Part shown: piece by piece, positions 1 through 10,134 of the stretch
Layout of the letters: each line of letters starts with the position of its first letter
Position numbering within the stretch: the first letter of the stretch is position 1
Source: Rhinopithecus roxellana
Taxonomy: Eukaryota; Chordata; Mammalia; Primates; Cercopithecidae
NCBI RefSeq assembly: GCF_007565055.1
Contig: NC_044558.1
Coordinates: forward strand, 83,707,444-83,771,443
Direction: 5' to 3'
Length of the DNA stretch: 64,000 nt
Notes under the pieces: generated by a model
The model's input: only the letters and a program-made list of their open reading frames with translations
What the model was told of the DNA's origin: nothing
Databases searched by the model: none
Made by a program: the position numbers and the translations under genes

Positions 1-29
1 TCCTAGCTCTTTAATTAAAAACAAATCAT

Positions 30-613
30 GCCTGTAATCCCAGCACCTTGGAAGGCCGAGGCAGGAGGACCACTTGAGTCCAGGAGTTCAAGACTCACCT
101 GGGCCACTTAGCAAGACTTGTCTCTACTAAAAAAAAAATCAGCGGCCGGGCGCGGTGGCTCAAGCCTGTAATCCCAGCACTTTGGGAGGCCGAGACGGGC
201 GGATCACGAGGTGAGGAGATCGAGACCATCCTGGCTAACACGGTGAAACCCCATCTCTACTAAAAATTACAAAAAACTAGCCGGGCGAGGTGGCGGGCGC
301 CTGTAGTCCCAGCTACTCGGAGGCTGAGGCAGGAGAATGGCGTAAACCCGGGAGGCAGAGCTTGCAGTGAGCTGAGAACCGGCCACTGCACTCCAGCCCG
401 GGCGACAGAGCGAGACTCCGTCTCAAAAAAAAAAAAAAAAAAAAAAATTTGCCAGGCACAGTGACACACGCCTACAGTCCCAGCTACATGGGAGGCTGAG
501 GCAGGAGGATCACTTGGAGCCTGGGGAGTTGAGACTGTAGTGAGTCATGTTAGCGCCACTGCACTCCAGCATGGAAGACAGAGCAAGACCCTGGCTCATA
601 AAAAAAAAAAAAG
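30..613 (+). mobile_element. Old Alu (J-like), split by a younger AluY
   Basis: The left arm (30-139) and right arm (448-613) of one diverged Alu flank the AluY at 144-447. It ends in an A/GA-rich tail and lies in PSMD9 intron 2. Confidence 0.85.
144..447 (+). mobile_element. AluY, Old World monkey YRa type
   Basis: Near-consensus element with the 'caagcctgtaat' and 'actagccgggcgaggtgg' variants and a poly(A) tail. It is inserted in the middle A-run of an older Alu. Confidence 0.93.
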
Positions 614-814
614 AGAGAGAGAGAAAATGAAACCAGAAATATAGAAGCTTAGAGTCTAGCCCATTCCCTTAGTTCTCAGTCCTTGGAGGGGAATAAGATA
701 ATCCCATCAAGGCAGAAGAGAAGGCAGTGGATAATACAGATCCTTGGTTTTATTTGTATGCCTTTAACACCTCCCACCACAAGGTGGGGAAAGTCCTCTA
801 AGAGGGCCACTCAC

Positions 815-917
815 ATATGATGTTGTGCCGGGCGGTGCGGACTTGGTACAGGTCCACGTCTGACCGGGGGTAGCCCTCACAGTCCACCAGCGGTTCGTTC
901 ATCCCAATGCCTTTTTG
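815..917 (-). CDS. PSMD9: PSMD9 coding exon 2 (26S proteasome non-ATPase subunit 9)
   Basis: Read on the minus strand this exon translates as Q-K-G-I-G-M-N-E-P-L-V-D-C-E-G-Y-P-R and on through Y-Q-V-R-T-A-R-H-N-I-I, a segment I recognise from the N-terminal helical region of PSMD9/p27 (yeast Nas2). The acceptor 'cctccag' lies just upstream (918-924 on the plus strand) and the donor 'gtgagt' is at 809-814. The exon is 103 bp and starts in phase 0 after exon 1 (46 codons). It leaves one base of a Cys codon for exon 3, which is outside the window. The PDZ-like domain that completes the protein is also off the left edge, so only about 80 residues are encoded here. Confidence 0.96.
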
Positions 918-1127
918 CTGGAGGAAAGAAATGTGGTTAAAAGGTGCTCATGGGTGTAATGTCCCCAGGATGTCTTTCCCCAGACCCTTCTCTGAAGTCA
1001 TAATAAAGGTGACAGTATCAGTGCCACATACCGATCACTTAGACCCTATTCATGTCCTTAGGCTCTATTCATGTCCTCACAACTACCCTGGGGTGGGCAC
1101 TGCGTCTTTCATTTTTTATTTATTTTT

Positions 1128-1422
1128 ATTTTTTATTTTTTTTGAGATGGAGTCTCACTCTGTCGCCCAGGCAGTGCAGTGGCTGGATCTCGGCTCACTG
1201 CAAGCTCCGCCTCCCGGGTTTACGCCATTCTCCTGCCTCAGCCTCCTGAGTAGCTGGGACTACAGGCGCCCGCCACCTTGCCCAGCTAGTTTTTTGTATT
1301 TTTTAGTAGAGACGGGGTTTCACCGTGTTAGCCAGGATGGTCTCGATCTCCTGACCTTGTGATCCGCCCATCTCGGCCTCCCAAAGTGCTGGGATTACAG
1401 GCTTGAGCCATGGGGCCCGGCC
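1128..1422 (-). mobile_element. AluY, YRa type
   Basis: Poly(T) head, 'gagatggagtctcactctgtcgcc', and a 'gcttgagcc' end variant. Lies in PSMD9 intron 1. Confidence 0.9.
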
Positions 1423-1904
1423 TCATTTTTTGTTTTTAATTCAAGTAATGCATGAATCCATTCTTTTTTGAAGTTAAAACAGTGCCGATAAAACCAAAGA
1501 CTCCTTTGAGCATCATCCCCAAGGCCAGCCTCTTCCTGCCCTCCTTCAGACCCTCCTTCCCACAGGTGGCTGACACCTGGCTGCTGGCCCTGGAAGCTAG
1601 AGGGGAGTGAGAAGTCCAAACAGCATCCAGCTGTGGCAGAGCTTTGAGTCTTCTGAAAATAAAAAGATCTAAAAGGCCTTTCCAAGAAGGAAACAGTGAT
1701 AGCACCAGCTGCCTCCAGGGAGAGGAACTGGGTGGCTGGGTGACAGGGCAGGGAGAGAGAAGCTCCACTTTACATCCCTCTGTAGGTTTTGAATTTTGCC
1801 TATGGGAATGTATTCTCTATTCAAAACAACCCCCCCTCCCCCGCCTTTTTTTTTTTTTTTTAACATTTTAAAGACATGAGTTAGAGGAGAGTACACAAAA
1901 GCAG
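1423..1904. other. PSMD9 intron 1, no gene seen
   Basis: Single-copy-looking intronic sequence. The only notable features are a C-run followed by a T-run at about 1831-1862 and short open frames on both strands with no recognisable product. Confidence 0.6.
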
Positions 1905-2135
1905 TGAAGCCAGTCGCATGGTTCAGGGGAGGGGCTCTGCAGTTGGTTAGACTTTAATTTGAATCTCAATTCTGCCATATACAAGCTGGACATCCTTAGC
2001 TGAGACCTTCTCTCTAAGCCTCAGCTTCCTCAATTATAAAATGGGAATAAGAGCACTCGCCTCCCTCCCTACCTGCTGCAAGAACTAATGAGCTGACCTG
2101 CAGAGTACTCAGCACAGTGCACATGCATACACAGC
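1905..2135 (+). mobile_element. MIR SINE
   Basis: Carries the MIR core pattern: 'ggctctgcag', 'tctcaattctgccat', 'cctcagcttcctcaatt' and 'aaaatgggaataa', in order. Confidence 0.8.
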
Positions 2136-2139
2136 ATAG

Positions 2140-2560
2140 TGGGTTCAAGATGGTCCCCAAAAACAGATAACCACATGCTAACCTCCAAAACCTGTAAATA
2201 TGACTTTATTTGAAAAAGAGTCTTTATAGATGTAATTATGTTAAGGATCTCAAGATAAGCTCATCTGGTGGCTGGTGTCCTCATAAAAGAAAGGCAGAGG
2301 TAGGTGTGGGACAGAGAAACAGGAGGAAGGCCATGTGAAGATGCAGGCAGAGGTTCAAGTGACACAGCTGTAAGCCAAGGACCGCTGATAGCCACCAGAG
2401 GCTGGGAGAAAGGCCTAGAAGCTTCTCTCTCAGAGCCTATAGAAGAGCCAACCCTGCTGACATCTTGATTTCAGACTTCTGGCCTCCAGAGCTGGGACAG
2501 AGTAAATTCCTGTTTTAAGTCACCAACTCTGTGGTGTTATGGTGGCCCCAGAAAACGACT
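2140..2560 (+). mobile_element. MLT1-like solo LTR (ERVL-MaLR)
   Basis: Old LTR-retrotransposon terminal repeat. Recognisable segments are 'ctggtgtcctcataa', 'ggccatgtgaagatg', 'cttgatttcagacttctgg' and a 3' 'gttttaagtcacc' block. No internal retroviral coding sequence is present. Subfamily not resolved. Confidence 0.65.
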
Positions 2561-3039
2561 ATGCACAGTCATAGTCATAAACAGTGGCTATAAGGATTAG
2601 TCAGTCCAGGGACAAGTTGCCAGTGTACACAGGCACTGAGAAGAGGGATTCCGTTCACTTTGCTCCCTTTCTCTCTGGAAGCCTCCGGGTTACACCCAAA
2701 CCTACTGTCCACTGTGCAGGGAGATAGTTCTCCATACTCCCCTAACACAGGATTCACCATGACACTGCAGAAATGCTCCAGGGGCTAAAAACCTATATCT
2801 GCTCCTGCCTTCCCACAGTGATTAAGAGTTAACCAGCCTTTGAGAATCAATGTCACATTGGATAATGCTTCTCAAAGGGTGGGATCCATAACACTGGCAG
2901 CTCACACACAGGGCATTAAATAACCCTGAATCAAAAATACATATTCCTTTCCCAATTCTCTTCAATCCTTCAGTTGTCAAGGCAAAAGTGTCCATTTGGT
3001 GCTGGTCTTTGCAACACTCCAGTTACTTGCTATCTCTAG
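2561..3039. other. PSMD9 intron 1, no gene seen
   Basis: Unique-looking intronic sequence without a supported coding, RNA or regulatory element. Confidence 0.5.
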
Positions 3040-3121
3040 GACCCTCCATTTTTATAAGTTTTATTGAGATGTAATTCAGATACCATATAACTGACCCATG
3101 TAAACTGTAAAAGTTAACGGC

Positions 3122-3727
3122 TTTTGTGTTTGTTTGTTTGTTTTGCGACAAGATCTCCTTCTGTTGACCAGGCTGGGGTACAGTGGTGTGTTCATAGCTC
3201 ACTGCAGCCTTGAACTCCTGGGTTCAAGCGATCCGCCTCAGCCTCCTAAGTAGCTAGGACCACAGGTACATGTCACCACACCTGGCTAATTTTCAATTTT
3301 TTTGTTTTAAGACAGAGTCTTGTTCTGTCGCCCAGGCTGGAGTACAGTGGTGCGATCTCGACTCACTGCAAGCTCTGCCTCCCGGGTTCACGCCATTCTC
3401 CTGCCTCAGTCTCCCGGGAGTAGCTGGGACTATAAGCGCCCGCCACCACGCCCAGCTAATTTTTTTGTATTTTTAGTAGAGACAGGGTTTCACCGTGTTA
3501 GCCAGGATGGTCTCGATCTCCTAACCTCATGATCCGCCCGCCTCGGCCTCCCAAAGTGCTGGGATTACAGGCGTGAGCCACCGCACCAAGCCTTTAATTT
3601 TTAATTTTGTAAAGATAGATTCTCACTGTGTTGCCCAGGCTAGTCTCAAACCCCTGGCCTCAAGTGATCCTCCTGCCTCAGACTCCCAAAGTCCTGGGAT
3701 TACAGGCATAAGCCACCACGCCTGGCC
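3122..3727 (-). mobile_element. AluJ-like element split by AluY
   Basis: Outer arms at 3122-3296 and 3593-3727 with old substitutions ('cagccttgaactcctggg') surround the inner AluY. Confidence 0.85.
3297..3592 (-). mobile_element. AluY nested in AluJ
   Basis: AluY hallmarks 'gcaagctctgcctcccggg' and 'ttcacgccattctcctgcc', ending 'gtgagccaccgcacc'. Confidence 0.88.
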
Positions 3728-4092
3728 ACTGATCATTTTTATTAATCATATTTTCTTTGAAGAAATGTTTATTCAGATCCTTTCCCTGTCTTCTAATTGG
3801 TTCCCTTTTTATTATTGAGTTATAAGAGCTCTTACTATAGCCTAGATACTATCCTTTTATCAGAGAAATGATATGCAAATATTTTCTCCTATTCTGGAGC
3901 TTATCTTTTCACTTTCTTTACTAAGTCCTTTGAAACACAGTTTTAAATGTTGAAGTTCAACTTACCATTTTTTCTTTTGTAGCTTGTGTTTTTGGTGCCA
4001 TATCTAAAAAGGCTTTGCCTAATCCAAGGTCATGAAGATTTACTCCTATGTTTTATTATACGAGATTTATAGTTTATAGTTTTGGCTGCCCA

Positions 4093-4381
4093 CTTTTTTT
4101 TTTTCTGAGATGGAGTCTGTCACCCAGGCTGGAGTGTCATGGTGCAGTCTTGATTCACTGTAACCTCCACCTCCCAGGTTCAAGCGATTCTCCTGCATCA
4201 GCTTCCCAAGTAGCTGGGATTACAGGTGTGTACCACCATGCCTGGCTCATTTTTGTATTTTTAGTAGAGACGGGGTTTCACCACATTGGCCAGGCTGGTC
4301 TCGAACCACTGACCTCACATGACCTGCATGCGTCGGCCTTCCAAAGTGCTGGGATTAAAGTCGTGAGCCACCATGCCCGGC
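4093..4381 (-). mobile_element. AluS
   Basis: Full-length antisense Alu with a short deletion in its first box ('gagtctgtcacccaggc'). Confidence 0.88.
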
Positions 4382-4680
4382 TTTTTTTTTTTTTTTTTTA
4401 AGAGACAGCATCTCACTCTGTCACCCAAAAGGGAGTGCAGTGGTACAATTATAGCTCACTGCAGCCTCAACTCAACATCCAGGACTCAAGCAATCCTCCT
4501 GCCTCAGCCGCCCAAGTAGCTGGGACTACAGGCATGCACCACCATGCCCAACTAATTTAAAAACATCTTTTATTTGTAGAGGCACAGTCTCTCTATGCTA
4601 CCAAGGCTGGTATTGAACTTCTGGCCTCAAGTGATCCTCCCACCTTGGCCACTCAAATAATGAGCCACTGTACCCAAACC
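4382..4680 (-). mobile_element. AluJ
   Basis: Diverged dimeric Alu with 'tatagctcactgcagcctc', abutting its neighbours without a spacer. Confidence 0.85.
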
Positions 4681-4682
4681 CA

Positions 4683-4987
4683 CTTTTTTTCTTTTTCTTT
4701 TTTTGAGACAGAGTCTCGCTCTGTCGCCCAGGCTGGAGTGCAGTGGCAGGATCTCAGCTCACTGCAACCTCCACCTCCCGGGTTCGAGTGATTCTCCTGC
4801 CTCAGCCTCCCAAGTATCTGGGACTACAGGCATGCGCCATCACACCTGGCTAATTTTTGTATTTTTAGTAGAGTCGGGATTTCACCATGTTGGCGAGGCT
4901 GGTCTCAAACTCCTGACCTCAGGTGATCCGCCTGCCTCAGTCTCCCAAAGTGCTGGGATTACAGGTGTGAGCCACCACACCCAGCCC
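4683..4987 (-). mobile_element. AluS
   Basis: Poly(T) with C interruptions, 'ggagtgcagtggcagg', ending 'accacacccagcc'. Confidence 0.9.
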
Positions 4988-5174
4988 AAACCCACTTTTT
5001 AAAAACAAACAGAGCAGGGTTTCAGGCTGAAAGCCTTCAGCAAGCAACAGCAGTCAGCCAGAAGCAACTAACGTGCCATATCAACCTGCAAAGCATCTGA
5101 CCTTATATTTAAGAGAAAAGATTCTCATTTTCCATATGTAGCCGAGTTTTGAAATTTTCTTTCAAAATACATTT

Positions 5175-5475
5175 ATGGGCAAGGCACTGTGGCTCATGCT
5201 TATAACCCCAACACTTTGGGAGGCAGAGGCAGGAGGACTGCTTGAGCCCAGGAGTTTGAGATCGGTCTGAGCAATAGAGCAAGACCCTGTAGCTACAAAA
5301 AATACAAAAATTAGCTGGGCGTGGTGGCATGTACCTGCAGTCTCAGCTACTTGGTAGGCTGAGGTAGGAGGATCGCTTGAGCCCAGGAGGTTGAGGCTGC
5401 AGTGAGCCAAGATGGTGCCACTGAACTCCAGCCTGGGCAACAGAGCGAGACCCTGTCTCAATAATAATAATAATA
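5175..5475 (+). mobile_element. AluJ
   Basis: 'gggcaaggcactgtggctc' start and 'actgcttgagcccaggag', with an (ATA)n tail. Confidence 0.87.
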
Positions 5476-5721
5476 CATTTATATAAGATTAAAAGTAGAT
5501 CTATTTAAATAAAAATATAAAAGGAATAACAGTACAAGTGGTATATGCATATAGTATCCTGCATGTGGTAGAAAATAAACTAAAGTTTGAGAAATTGCTG
5601 GTAATTTGCTTGAAAGCACAGGTTCTGAATGTAACAGACCTGAGGTCTGAATCCCACTTTGAGCATATAGTCAGTACCCAGTGAAATGATTCTCTGGCCC
5701 TACGTATGAAACTTCATCTTA

Positions 5722-6023
5722 TGGCCAGAGGCAGTGGCTCACACCTGTAATCCCAGCACTTGGGAAGGCCGAGGTGGGCGGATCACCTGAGGTCAGGAGT
5801 TCAACACCGGCATGACCAACATGGTGAAACCCCGTCTCTACTTAAAATACAAAATTAGCCTGGTGTACTAGCCCGCGCCTGTAATCCCTACTACTCAGGA
5901 GGCTGAGGCAGGAGAATCATATGAACCTGGGAGGCGGAGGCTACAGTGAGCCGAGATTGAGCCACTGCACTCCAGCCTGGGTGACAAAGCCGGGCTCCGT
6001 CTCAAACCAAAAAAAAAAAAAAA
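5722..6023 (+). mobile_element. AluS
   Basis: 'ggccagaggcagtggctc' start. The A tail is followed by 'cttcat', which also precedes the element ('aacttcat'), so that octamer is the apparent target duplication. Confidence 0.88.
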
Positions 6024-6134
6024 CTTCATTTACATCACCTAAAATGCATTCCATCCCACCCTACTTGGGCATAATTAATTGAATCTTCCTCTGCGAACTG
6101 ATTTGTGATTTTATACTAGGTGGCATAAGAAAAT

Positions 6135-6255
6135 CTGCATCAGCTTTTGAGCCAGACCCATTGCTGCCAATTCCAACCTGTATGACCTTAGATAGGCGTT
6201 TGCCCCACTCTGGGCCTCAGTTTCCTCCTTATGCAATAAGGATGAGCCTTATTTG
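6135..6255 (+). mobile_element. MIR fragment
   Basis: MIR core: 'tgagccagaccc', 'tgtatgaccttagata', 'gggcctcagtttcctcctt'. Confidence 0.75.
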
Positions 6256-6410
6256 TCACTCAAAGTCCGGTCCTTAGACCTCTAGCATCAGCATTGCTGG
6301 AAGTTGACTACAAATGCAGAATCTGATCCCTTGCCGCAAACAAAATCTTCATTTTAATAAGATCCCTAGGTAATTCACATACACACTTAAGTTTAAGAAG
6401 TTATGATGCA
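6256..6410 (+). mobile_element. MER5A-like hAT transposon remnant
   Basis: Matches the remembered MER5A layout: 'ctcaaagtccggtcc', 'catcagcattgctgg', 'aaatgcagaatct' and 'gtttaagaag', with the centre deleted. Non-autonomous DNA transposon fossil. Confidence 0.6.
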
Positions 6411-6420
6411 ATCAGCAAAT

Positions 6421-6556
6421 GCCAGGTGCAGTAGCTCACGCCTGTAATCCCAGCACTTTGAAAGGCCGAGGCGGGAGGATCGCTTGAGGCCAAGAGGTCG
6501 ATACCAACCTGGGCAACAGAGCGAGACTCTGTCTTTACAAAAAATACAAAATTAAG
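6421..6556 (+). mobile_element. Alu left monomer (FLAM-like)
   Basis: 'gccaggtgcagtagctcacg' through 'gcgagactctgtcttt'. There is no right arm. Confidence 0.8.
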
Positions 6557-6589
6557 ATAAGGCAGTCAGCGAAGCACATGACAGCTGTT

Positions 6590-6745
6590 CAATCACCAAG
6601 TAACACCTGTTTCCCCCTCCCTAAAAGGGAGAAAGTAACAGCATCCATCTCAAAGGGTTCTTGCGAGGATTAAATGAACTCAACAATGCACAGCACTTAA
6701 ACCAGCGCCTAGCACACAGTAGGGCTCCATAAACGCTTGCTGGAT
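6590..6745 (+). mobile_element. MIR 3' half
   Basis: 'ggttcttgcgaggattaaatg', 'gcacttaaaccagcgcctag' and 'cacagtagggctcc' match the MIR 3' end. It lies just inside PSMD9 intron 1, next to the CpG island. Confidence 0.75.
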
Positions 6746-6941
6746 ATCAACATAGCTGTTAAGTTACTAAGGTTCTTTGCCTGCCTTCTTGTGCCGACAG
6801 AGGCCGCACTTGCTGCGACTTGGGCCTCCCAGGGAGAAGATCCATTGCGGAGCGCTCAAGTTGAGGCGGCCCTGGCTTCCCAGTCCTCCAGAGACGGGGG
6901 ACCGGGTTAGGCGACCTGGGGCGCCCCGAACCCACACTCAC

Positions 6942-7079
6942 GCTTTCTAGCATGTCATAGTTGGCCTTGATCTGCGCCTCTATCTCCTCCTTGCGCCGCA
7001 TCAGCTCCTGGACATCGCTGACAGTCACGGCGCCGGCCTGCGAGGAGGCTCCGCTCTGCCTCGCTTCCTCGTCAGACAT
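6942..7079 (-). CDS. PSMD9: PSMD9 coding exon 1 with start codon
   Basis: PSMD9 (p27, Nas2 homologue) is a cytosolic/nuclear chaperone that binds the PSMC3-PSMC6 pair while the 19S base of the proteasome is assembled, and leaves before the particle is finished. The ATG at 7077-7079 (minus strand) opens 46 codons beginning M-S-D-E-E-A-R-Q-S-G and ending A-N-Y-D-M-L-E-S, the known N-terminus. A charged, probably coiled-coil segment (R-R-K-E-E-I-E-A-Q-I) lies at residues 28-37. The donor 'gtgagt' at 6936-6941 follows the last Ser codon. Reading on past it yields a false 115-residue open frame into intron 1. Intron 1 is about 6.0 kb and consists mostly of repeats. The exon lies inside the CpG-rich segment, as expected for a housekeeping gene. 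Confidence 0.97.
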
Positions 7080-7269
7080 AGCGAACCTCGGGCCGCGATT
7101 CCACACACCAGGATCCCCGGCTACGGACGACGCCCCAGTAGACTGTAACTACGGCTCCGCCCATGGGCCAAAACACCACAGCCGTCCCCGAGCGCGACAA
7201 CAGGCAAGGGGTGGGGCTTGGGGACGGAGCTGCGTCACCGGAAGCCGCGCCCTGCCGGAACACGTGCGC

Positions 7270-7315
7270 CTGTGGTGACCCGGCAGGAGTAGCGTCGGCA
7301 GCAATGGATCCCCAC
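7270..7315 (+). other. HPD: Candidate non-coding first exon of a long HPD transcript
   Basis: On the strand opposite PSMD9, the CpG segment contains a possible exon ending at 'ccccac|gtaggt' (donor GT at 7316-7317). A short ATG frame at 7304 stops quickly. Assignment rests on the known head-to-head layout in human, not on a visible product. The exact exon is a guess. Confidence 0.3.
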
Positions 7316-7370
7316 GTAGGTGCACACCAACGCTAGGGGATGATCTCGCTTCAGCTGACTCATTTTCTTT

Positions 7371-7440
7371 CCTCATTCGTACAACAGACATTTATTGAGC
7401 GCCTACTGTATGGATGGATACTGTACGCCAGAGAACCGCT
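7371..7440 (-). mobile_element. MIR/L2 fragment
   Basis: 'cagacatttattgagcgcct' is the shared antisense MIR/L2 3' end. Too short to assign between the two. Confidence 0.5.
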
Positions 7441-7555
7441 GCGTGGCGCTCCAATTCAGTTTTTCACATCCACACAGCCGTGGAGGATTTACAAAATACA
7501 TTAAGGTTCCTTATCCCTCACTTTACATATCCAATATGCCTCAGTACAAACCCCG

Positions 7556-7690
7556 TATCTTGCCACTTAACGGCAGTCTGTGTGATCCTAGGTCACTACT
7601 TTGCTTCTCTGAGCTTCAGTTTCCTCATCTGTAAAATGGGCAGTAATTGATAGCAGCTCGCATAGAGCTGTCCTTCTGCTAACAAATATT
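7556..7690 (+). mobile_element. MIR fragment
   Basis: 'gatcctaggtcactact', 'gagcttcagtttcctcatc' and 'tgtaaaatgggcag' in MIR order. Confidence 0.8.
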
Positions 7691-7770
7691 CGTGGAATGC
7701 TTCCTATAAGCCATATTCTGTTGAAAGTGCTGGATGTTCCTGTTAAGGCCTCTATAAATTGCAGTGATAA

Positions 7771-7985
7771 TAATAACGGTAACAGTGTTTATTTATTGAT
7801 ACTTATAATGTGCCAGACGCTGTTCTAAGTGCCTTACATATATTAATTCAACAACATCATGAAGCTAGATTATTACCTCCCAGTGTGACAGCTGAGAAAA
7901 CCGTCTCAATAACCGATTTACCCAACTAGCAAAATGTGAGGCCAAAATTCCAACCCAGCTTAACTAAACGATCAACTTTGATATC
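7771..7985 (-). mobile_element. MIR, near full length
   Basis: Antisense MIR: 'tgtgccagacgctgttctaa', 'gccttacatatattaattc', 'agctgagaaaaccgtc' and 'caaaattccaacccag'. Confidence 0.8.
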
Positions 7986-8253
7986 TAACCATGTGCCTCT
8001 AATATTCTGTCTTGAAAAGGGCTTAACGGTCATCTGTGTAGTATTCAAACATGTTTGCCCTGAATCTAATCATTGGAAAACAGACGTATCCAAAAGAAGG
8101 GACATGCTTCAAAACAACTGGCTTGAAAACTTCAAAAACAGTTAATGTTGTGAAATACACATGGGGGATGAGGAGTGGGGGAAGGGAAAGGAGGCGGATA
8201 TGCAATTACCTAGGTTTGAGAAAACTAAAGATGTGCATCAACTAAATGCAATG

Positions 8254-8416
8254 GGCTAGGTATGGTGGCTCATGCCTGTAATCCCAGCACTTTGGGAGGT
8301 GGGAGTTCAAGACCAGCCTCACCAACATGGTGAAACCCTGTCTCTACCAAAAATATAAAAAACTAGCCGGGTGTGGTGGCACACAGCTGTAATCCCAGGC
8401 ATTCAGGAGACTGAGA
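8254..8416 (+). mobile_element. Partial Alu, fused to an inverted Alu fragment
   Basis: Plus-strand Alu from 'gggctaggtatggtggctc' to 'gcattcaggagactgagaag', with a left-arm deletion. It joins an antisense Alu end at about 8417 with no spacer. Confidence 0.8.
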
Positions 8417-8501
8417 AGGTCTCAAACCCCTGGCCTCAAGTGACCCAGCCCAGCTCGGCCTTCCAAAGTGCCGGGATTACAGGAGTGAGCCACCACGCCC
8501 T
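8417..8501 (-). mobile_element. Alu 5' end fragment, inverted
   Basis: 'gtctcaaacccctggcctc' to 'gtgagccaccacgccc' is antisense Alu sequence only. Confidence 0.8.
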
Positions 8502-8550
8502 TCAAAAATAAACTAACATTTCTAACATTGTCGAGAGAGAGAGAGAGATA

Positions 8551-8686
8551 CAGGTGCAGTGGCTCATGCCTTGTAGTCCCATTACTCTGGGAGATCAAAG
8601 CAGGGGGATCCCTTAGGTCCAGGAGTTTGAGACCAGCCTGAGCAACATAGCAAGACCTCCATCTCTACAAAAAAAAAAAAAAAAAT
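8551..8686 (+). mobile_element. Alu monomer (FLAM-like), copy A
   Basis: 'caggtgcagtggctcatgcc' to an A-run, with no right arm. Preceded by (GA)n and mirrored by 12281-12435. Confidence 0.8.
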
Positions 8687-8698
8687 TAGTTAGGAGAT

Positions 8699-9005
8699 GC
8701 CCAGGTGTGGTGGTTCACACCTGTAATCCCAGCACTTTGGGAGGCTGAAGTGGGCGGATCACTTGAGGTCAGGAGTTCAAGACCAGCCTGGCCAACATAG
8801 TGAAACACTGTCTCTACTAAAAACACAAAAATTACCAAGGCACAGTGCCACACACTTGTAATCCCAGCTGCCTGGGAGGCTGACGCAGGATAATCGCTTG
8901 AACCTGAGAGGCAGAGGTTGCAGTGAGCCAAGATCATGTCACTGCACTCCAGCCTGAGCAACAGAGAACCCATCTCAAATAAATAAATAAATAAGAATAA
9001 AAAAG
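8699..9005 (+). mobile_element. AluS, copy A
   Basis: 'cccaggtgtggtggttcac' start with an (AAAT)n tail. Counterpart of 12446-12741. Confidence 0.87.
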
Positions 9006-9144
9006 GGAGGAAGAGAGAAATAATAACTAAATGCAATACATGATCCTTACTTGAATTATTTAATGAGAAACAGCAGCTTTAAAAGACTTATTGGGCAAAT
9101 TGGTGAAATCTAAATATGAACTTTACATTAAATTATAGTATATT

Positions 9145-9431
9145 GGCCGGGCACGGTGGCTCACGCCTGTAATCCCAGCACTTTGGGAGGCCAAGGCGGG
9201 CAGATCACAAGGTCAGGAGATCGAGACCATCCTGGCTAACACGGTGAAACCCCCATCTCTACTAAAAATACAAACAAAAAAAAAATTAGCTGGGCGTGGT
9301 GGCGGGTGCCTGTAGTCCCAGCTACTCGGGAGGCTGAGGCAAGAGAATAATGTGAAGCCAGGAGGTGGAGCTTGCAGTGAGCCAAAGTCATGCCACTGCA
9401 CTCCAGCCTGGGCGACAGAGTGAGACTCCTT

Positions 9432-9460
<29 letters not shown>
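9145..9460 (+). mobile_element. AluY
   Basis: Close to AluY consensus with a 27-A tail. It interrupts 'aattatagtatat', which recurs after the second AluY at about 9785-9798, so both lie within one target duplication. Absent from copy B of the local duplication. Confidence 0.92.
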
Positions 9461-9462
<2 letters not shown>

Positions 9463-9743
9463 GGCCAGGCGCGGTGGCTCAAGCCTGTAATCCCAGCACT
9501 TTGGGAGGCCGAGACAGGCGGATCACGAGGTCAGGAGATTGAGACCATCCTGGCTAACACGGTGAAACCCCGTCTCTACTAAAAAATACAAAAAACTAGC
9601 TGGGCGAGGTGGCGGGCGCCTGTAGTCCCAGCTACTCGGGAGGCTGAGTCAGGAGAATGGCATAAACCCGGGAGGCAGAGCTTGCAGTGAGCTGAGATCC
9701 AGCCACTGCACTCCAGCCTGGGCGACAGAGCGAGACTCCGTCT

Positions 9744-9786
<43 letters not shown>
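9463..9786 (+). mobile_element. AluY, YRa type, inserted in the tail of the preceding AluY
   Basis: 'caagcctgtaat' and 'aactagctgggcgaggtgg' variants, with a tail of about 43 uninterrupted A. Confidence 0.92.
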
Positions 9787-9788
<2 letters not shown>

Positions 9789-10033
9789 ATAGTATATCAG
9801 TGTTAAATTTCCTCAGTCAGATAATGGTGTTGTAGTTATATGAGAGAATCACTTTTCTCTTTATTGGAAGGAGATAAATGCTCAAATATTTAGATGTGTA
9901 GTGTCATGATTTCTGCTACTAACTTGCAGGTGGCCCAAAGAAAGTGATACAAGGGGAGAAAGAGGCAAAAGGTAACAATTAACAAATCCACATGAGAGTA
10001 TATGCATATTCAAGGAAACTGTTTTGTAGGCTG

Positions 10034-10131
10034 CTCATGGCCATAATCCTAGCATTTTGGGAGGCCAAGGCAGGTGGGTCACTGTCTGGGTGACAGAGCA
10101 AGACTCCGTCTCAAAAAAAAAAAAAAAAAAA
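10034..10131 (+). mobile_element. Deleted Alu monomer
   Basis: 'gctgctcatggccataatc' followed directly by 'ctgtctgggtgacagagcaa'. The middle is missing compared with copy B at 13103-13233. Confidence 0.7.
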
Positions 10132-10134
10132 ACT

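Larger units (their letters stand above)
3040..4092 (-). mobile_element. Old L1 3' portion (L1M-like), interrupted by Alus
   Basis: The pieces at 3040-3121 ('ttttattgagatgtaattc') and 3728-4092 ('tattgagttataagagctc', 'tccaaggtcatgaagattt') read as antisense L1 in consistent order. An internal deletion and the nested Alu pair separate them. Confidence 0.7.
6830..7330. promoter_or_regulatory. CpG-rich bidirectional promoter of PSMD9 (and probably the long HPD transcript)
   Basis: CpG and G+C density rise sharply here compared with the Alu-rich surroundings. There is no TATA box. Visible candidate sites are CCGGAAG (ETS/GABP) at 7238-7244, a second CCGGAA at 7255-7260, an E-box CACGTG at 7261-7266, a CRE/AP-1-like TGCGTCA at 7231-7237 and GC-rich 'ggggtggggcttgg' near 7209. 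PSMD9 starts leftward from this segment. Established human annotation, from memory, places the 5' end of a long HPD isoform just outside PSMD9 in head-to-head orientation, and the spacing here (about 51 kb to the HPD poly(A) site) fits. Confidence 0.75.
8502..10131. repeat. Local duplication, copy A (partner 12231-13233)
   Basis: Shares with copy B, in order: an 'aaaataaactaac' start, a GA-repeat, a FLAM, an AluS, about 120 bp of unique sequence containing 'gcagctttaaaagacttatt', about 250 bp containing 'taaatgctcaaatatttag', and a degenerate Alu monomer. Copy A also carries two AluY insertions (9145-9786) that copy B lacks. Confidence 0.88.

Noticed and set aside
6759..7106. 115-codon minus-strand frame at PSMD9 exon 1
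   Set aside because: The first 46 codons from the true ATG are PSMD9. The rest is intron 1 read-through and 5' UTR.
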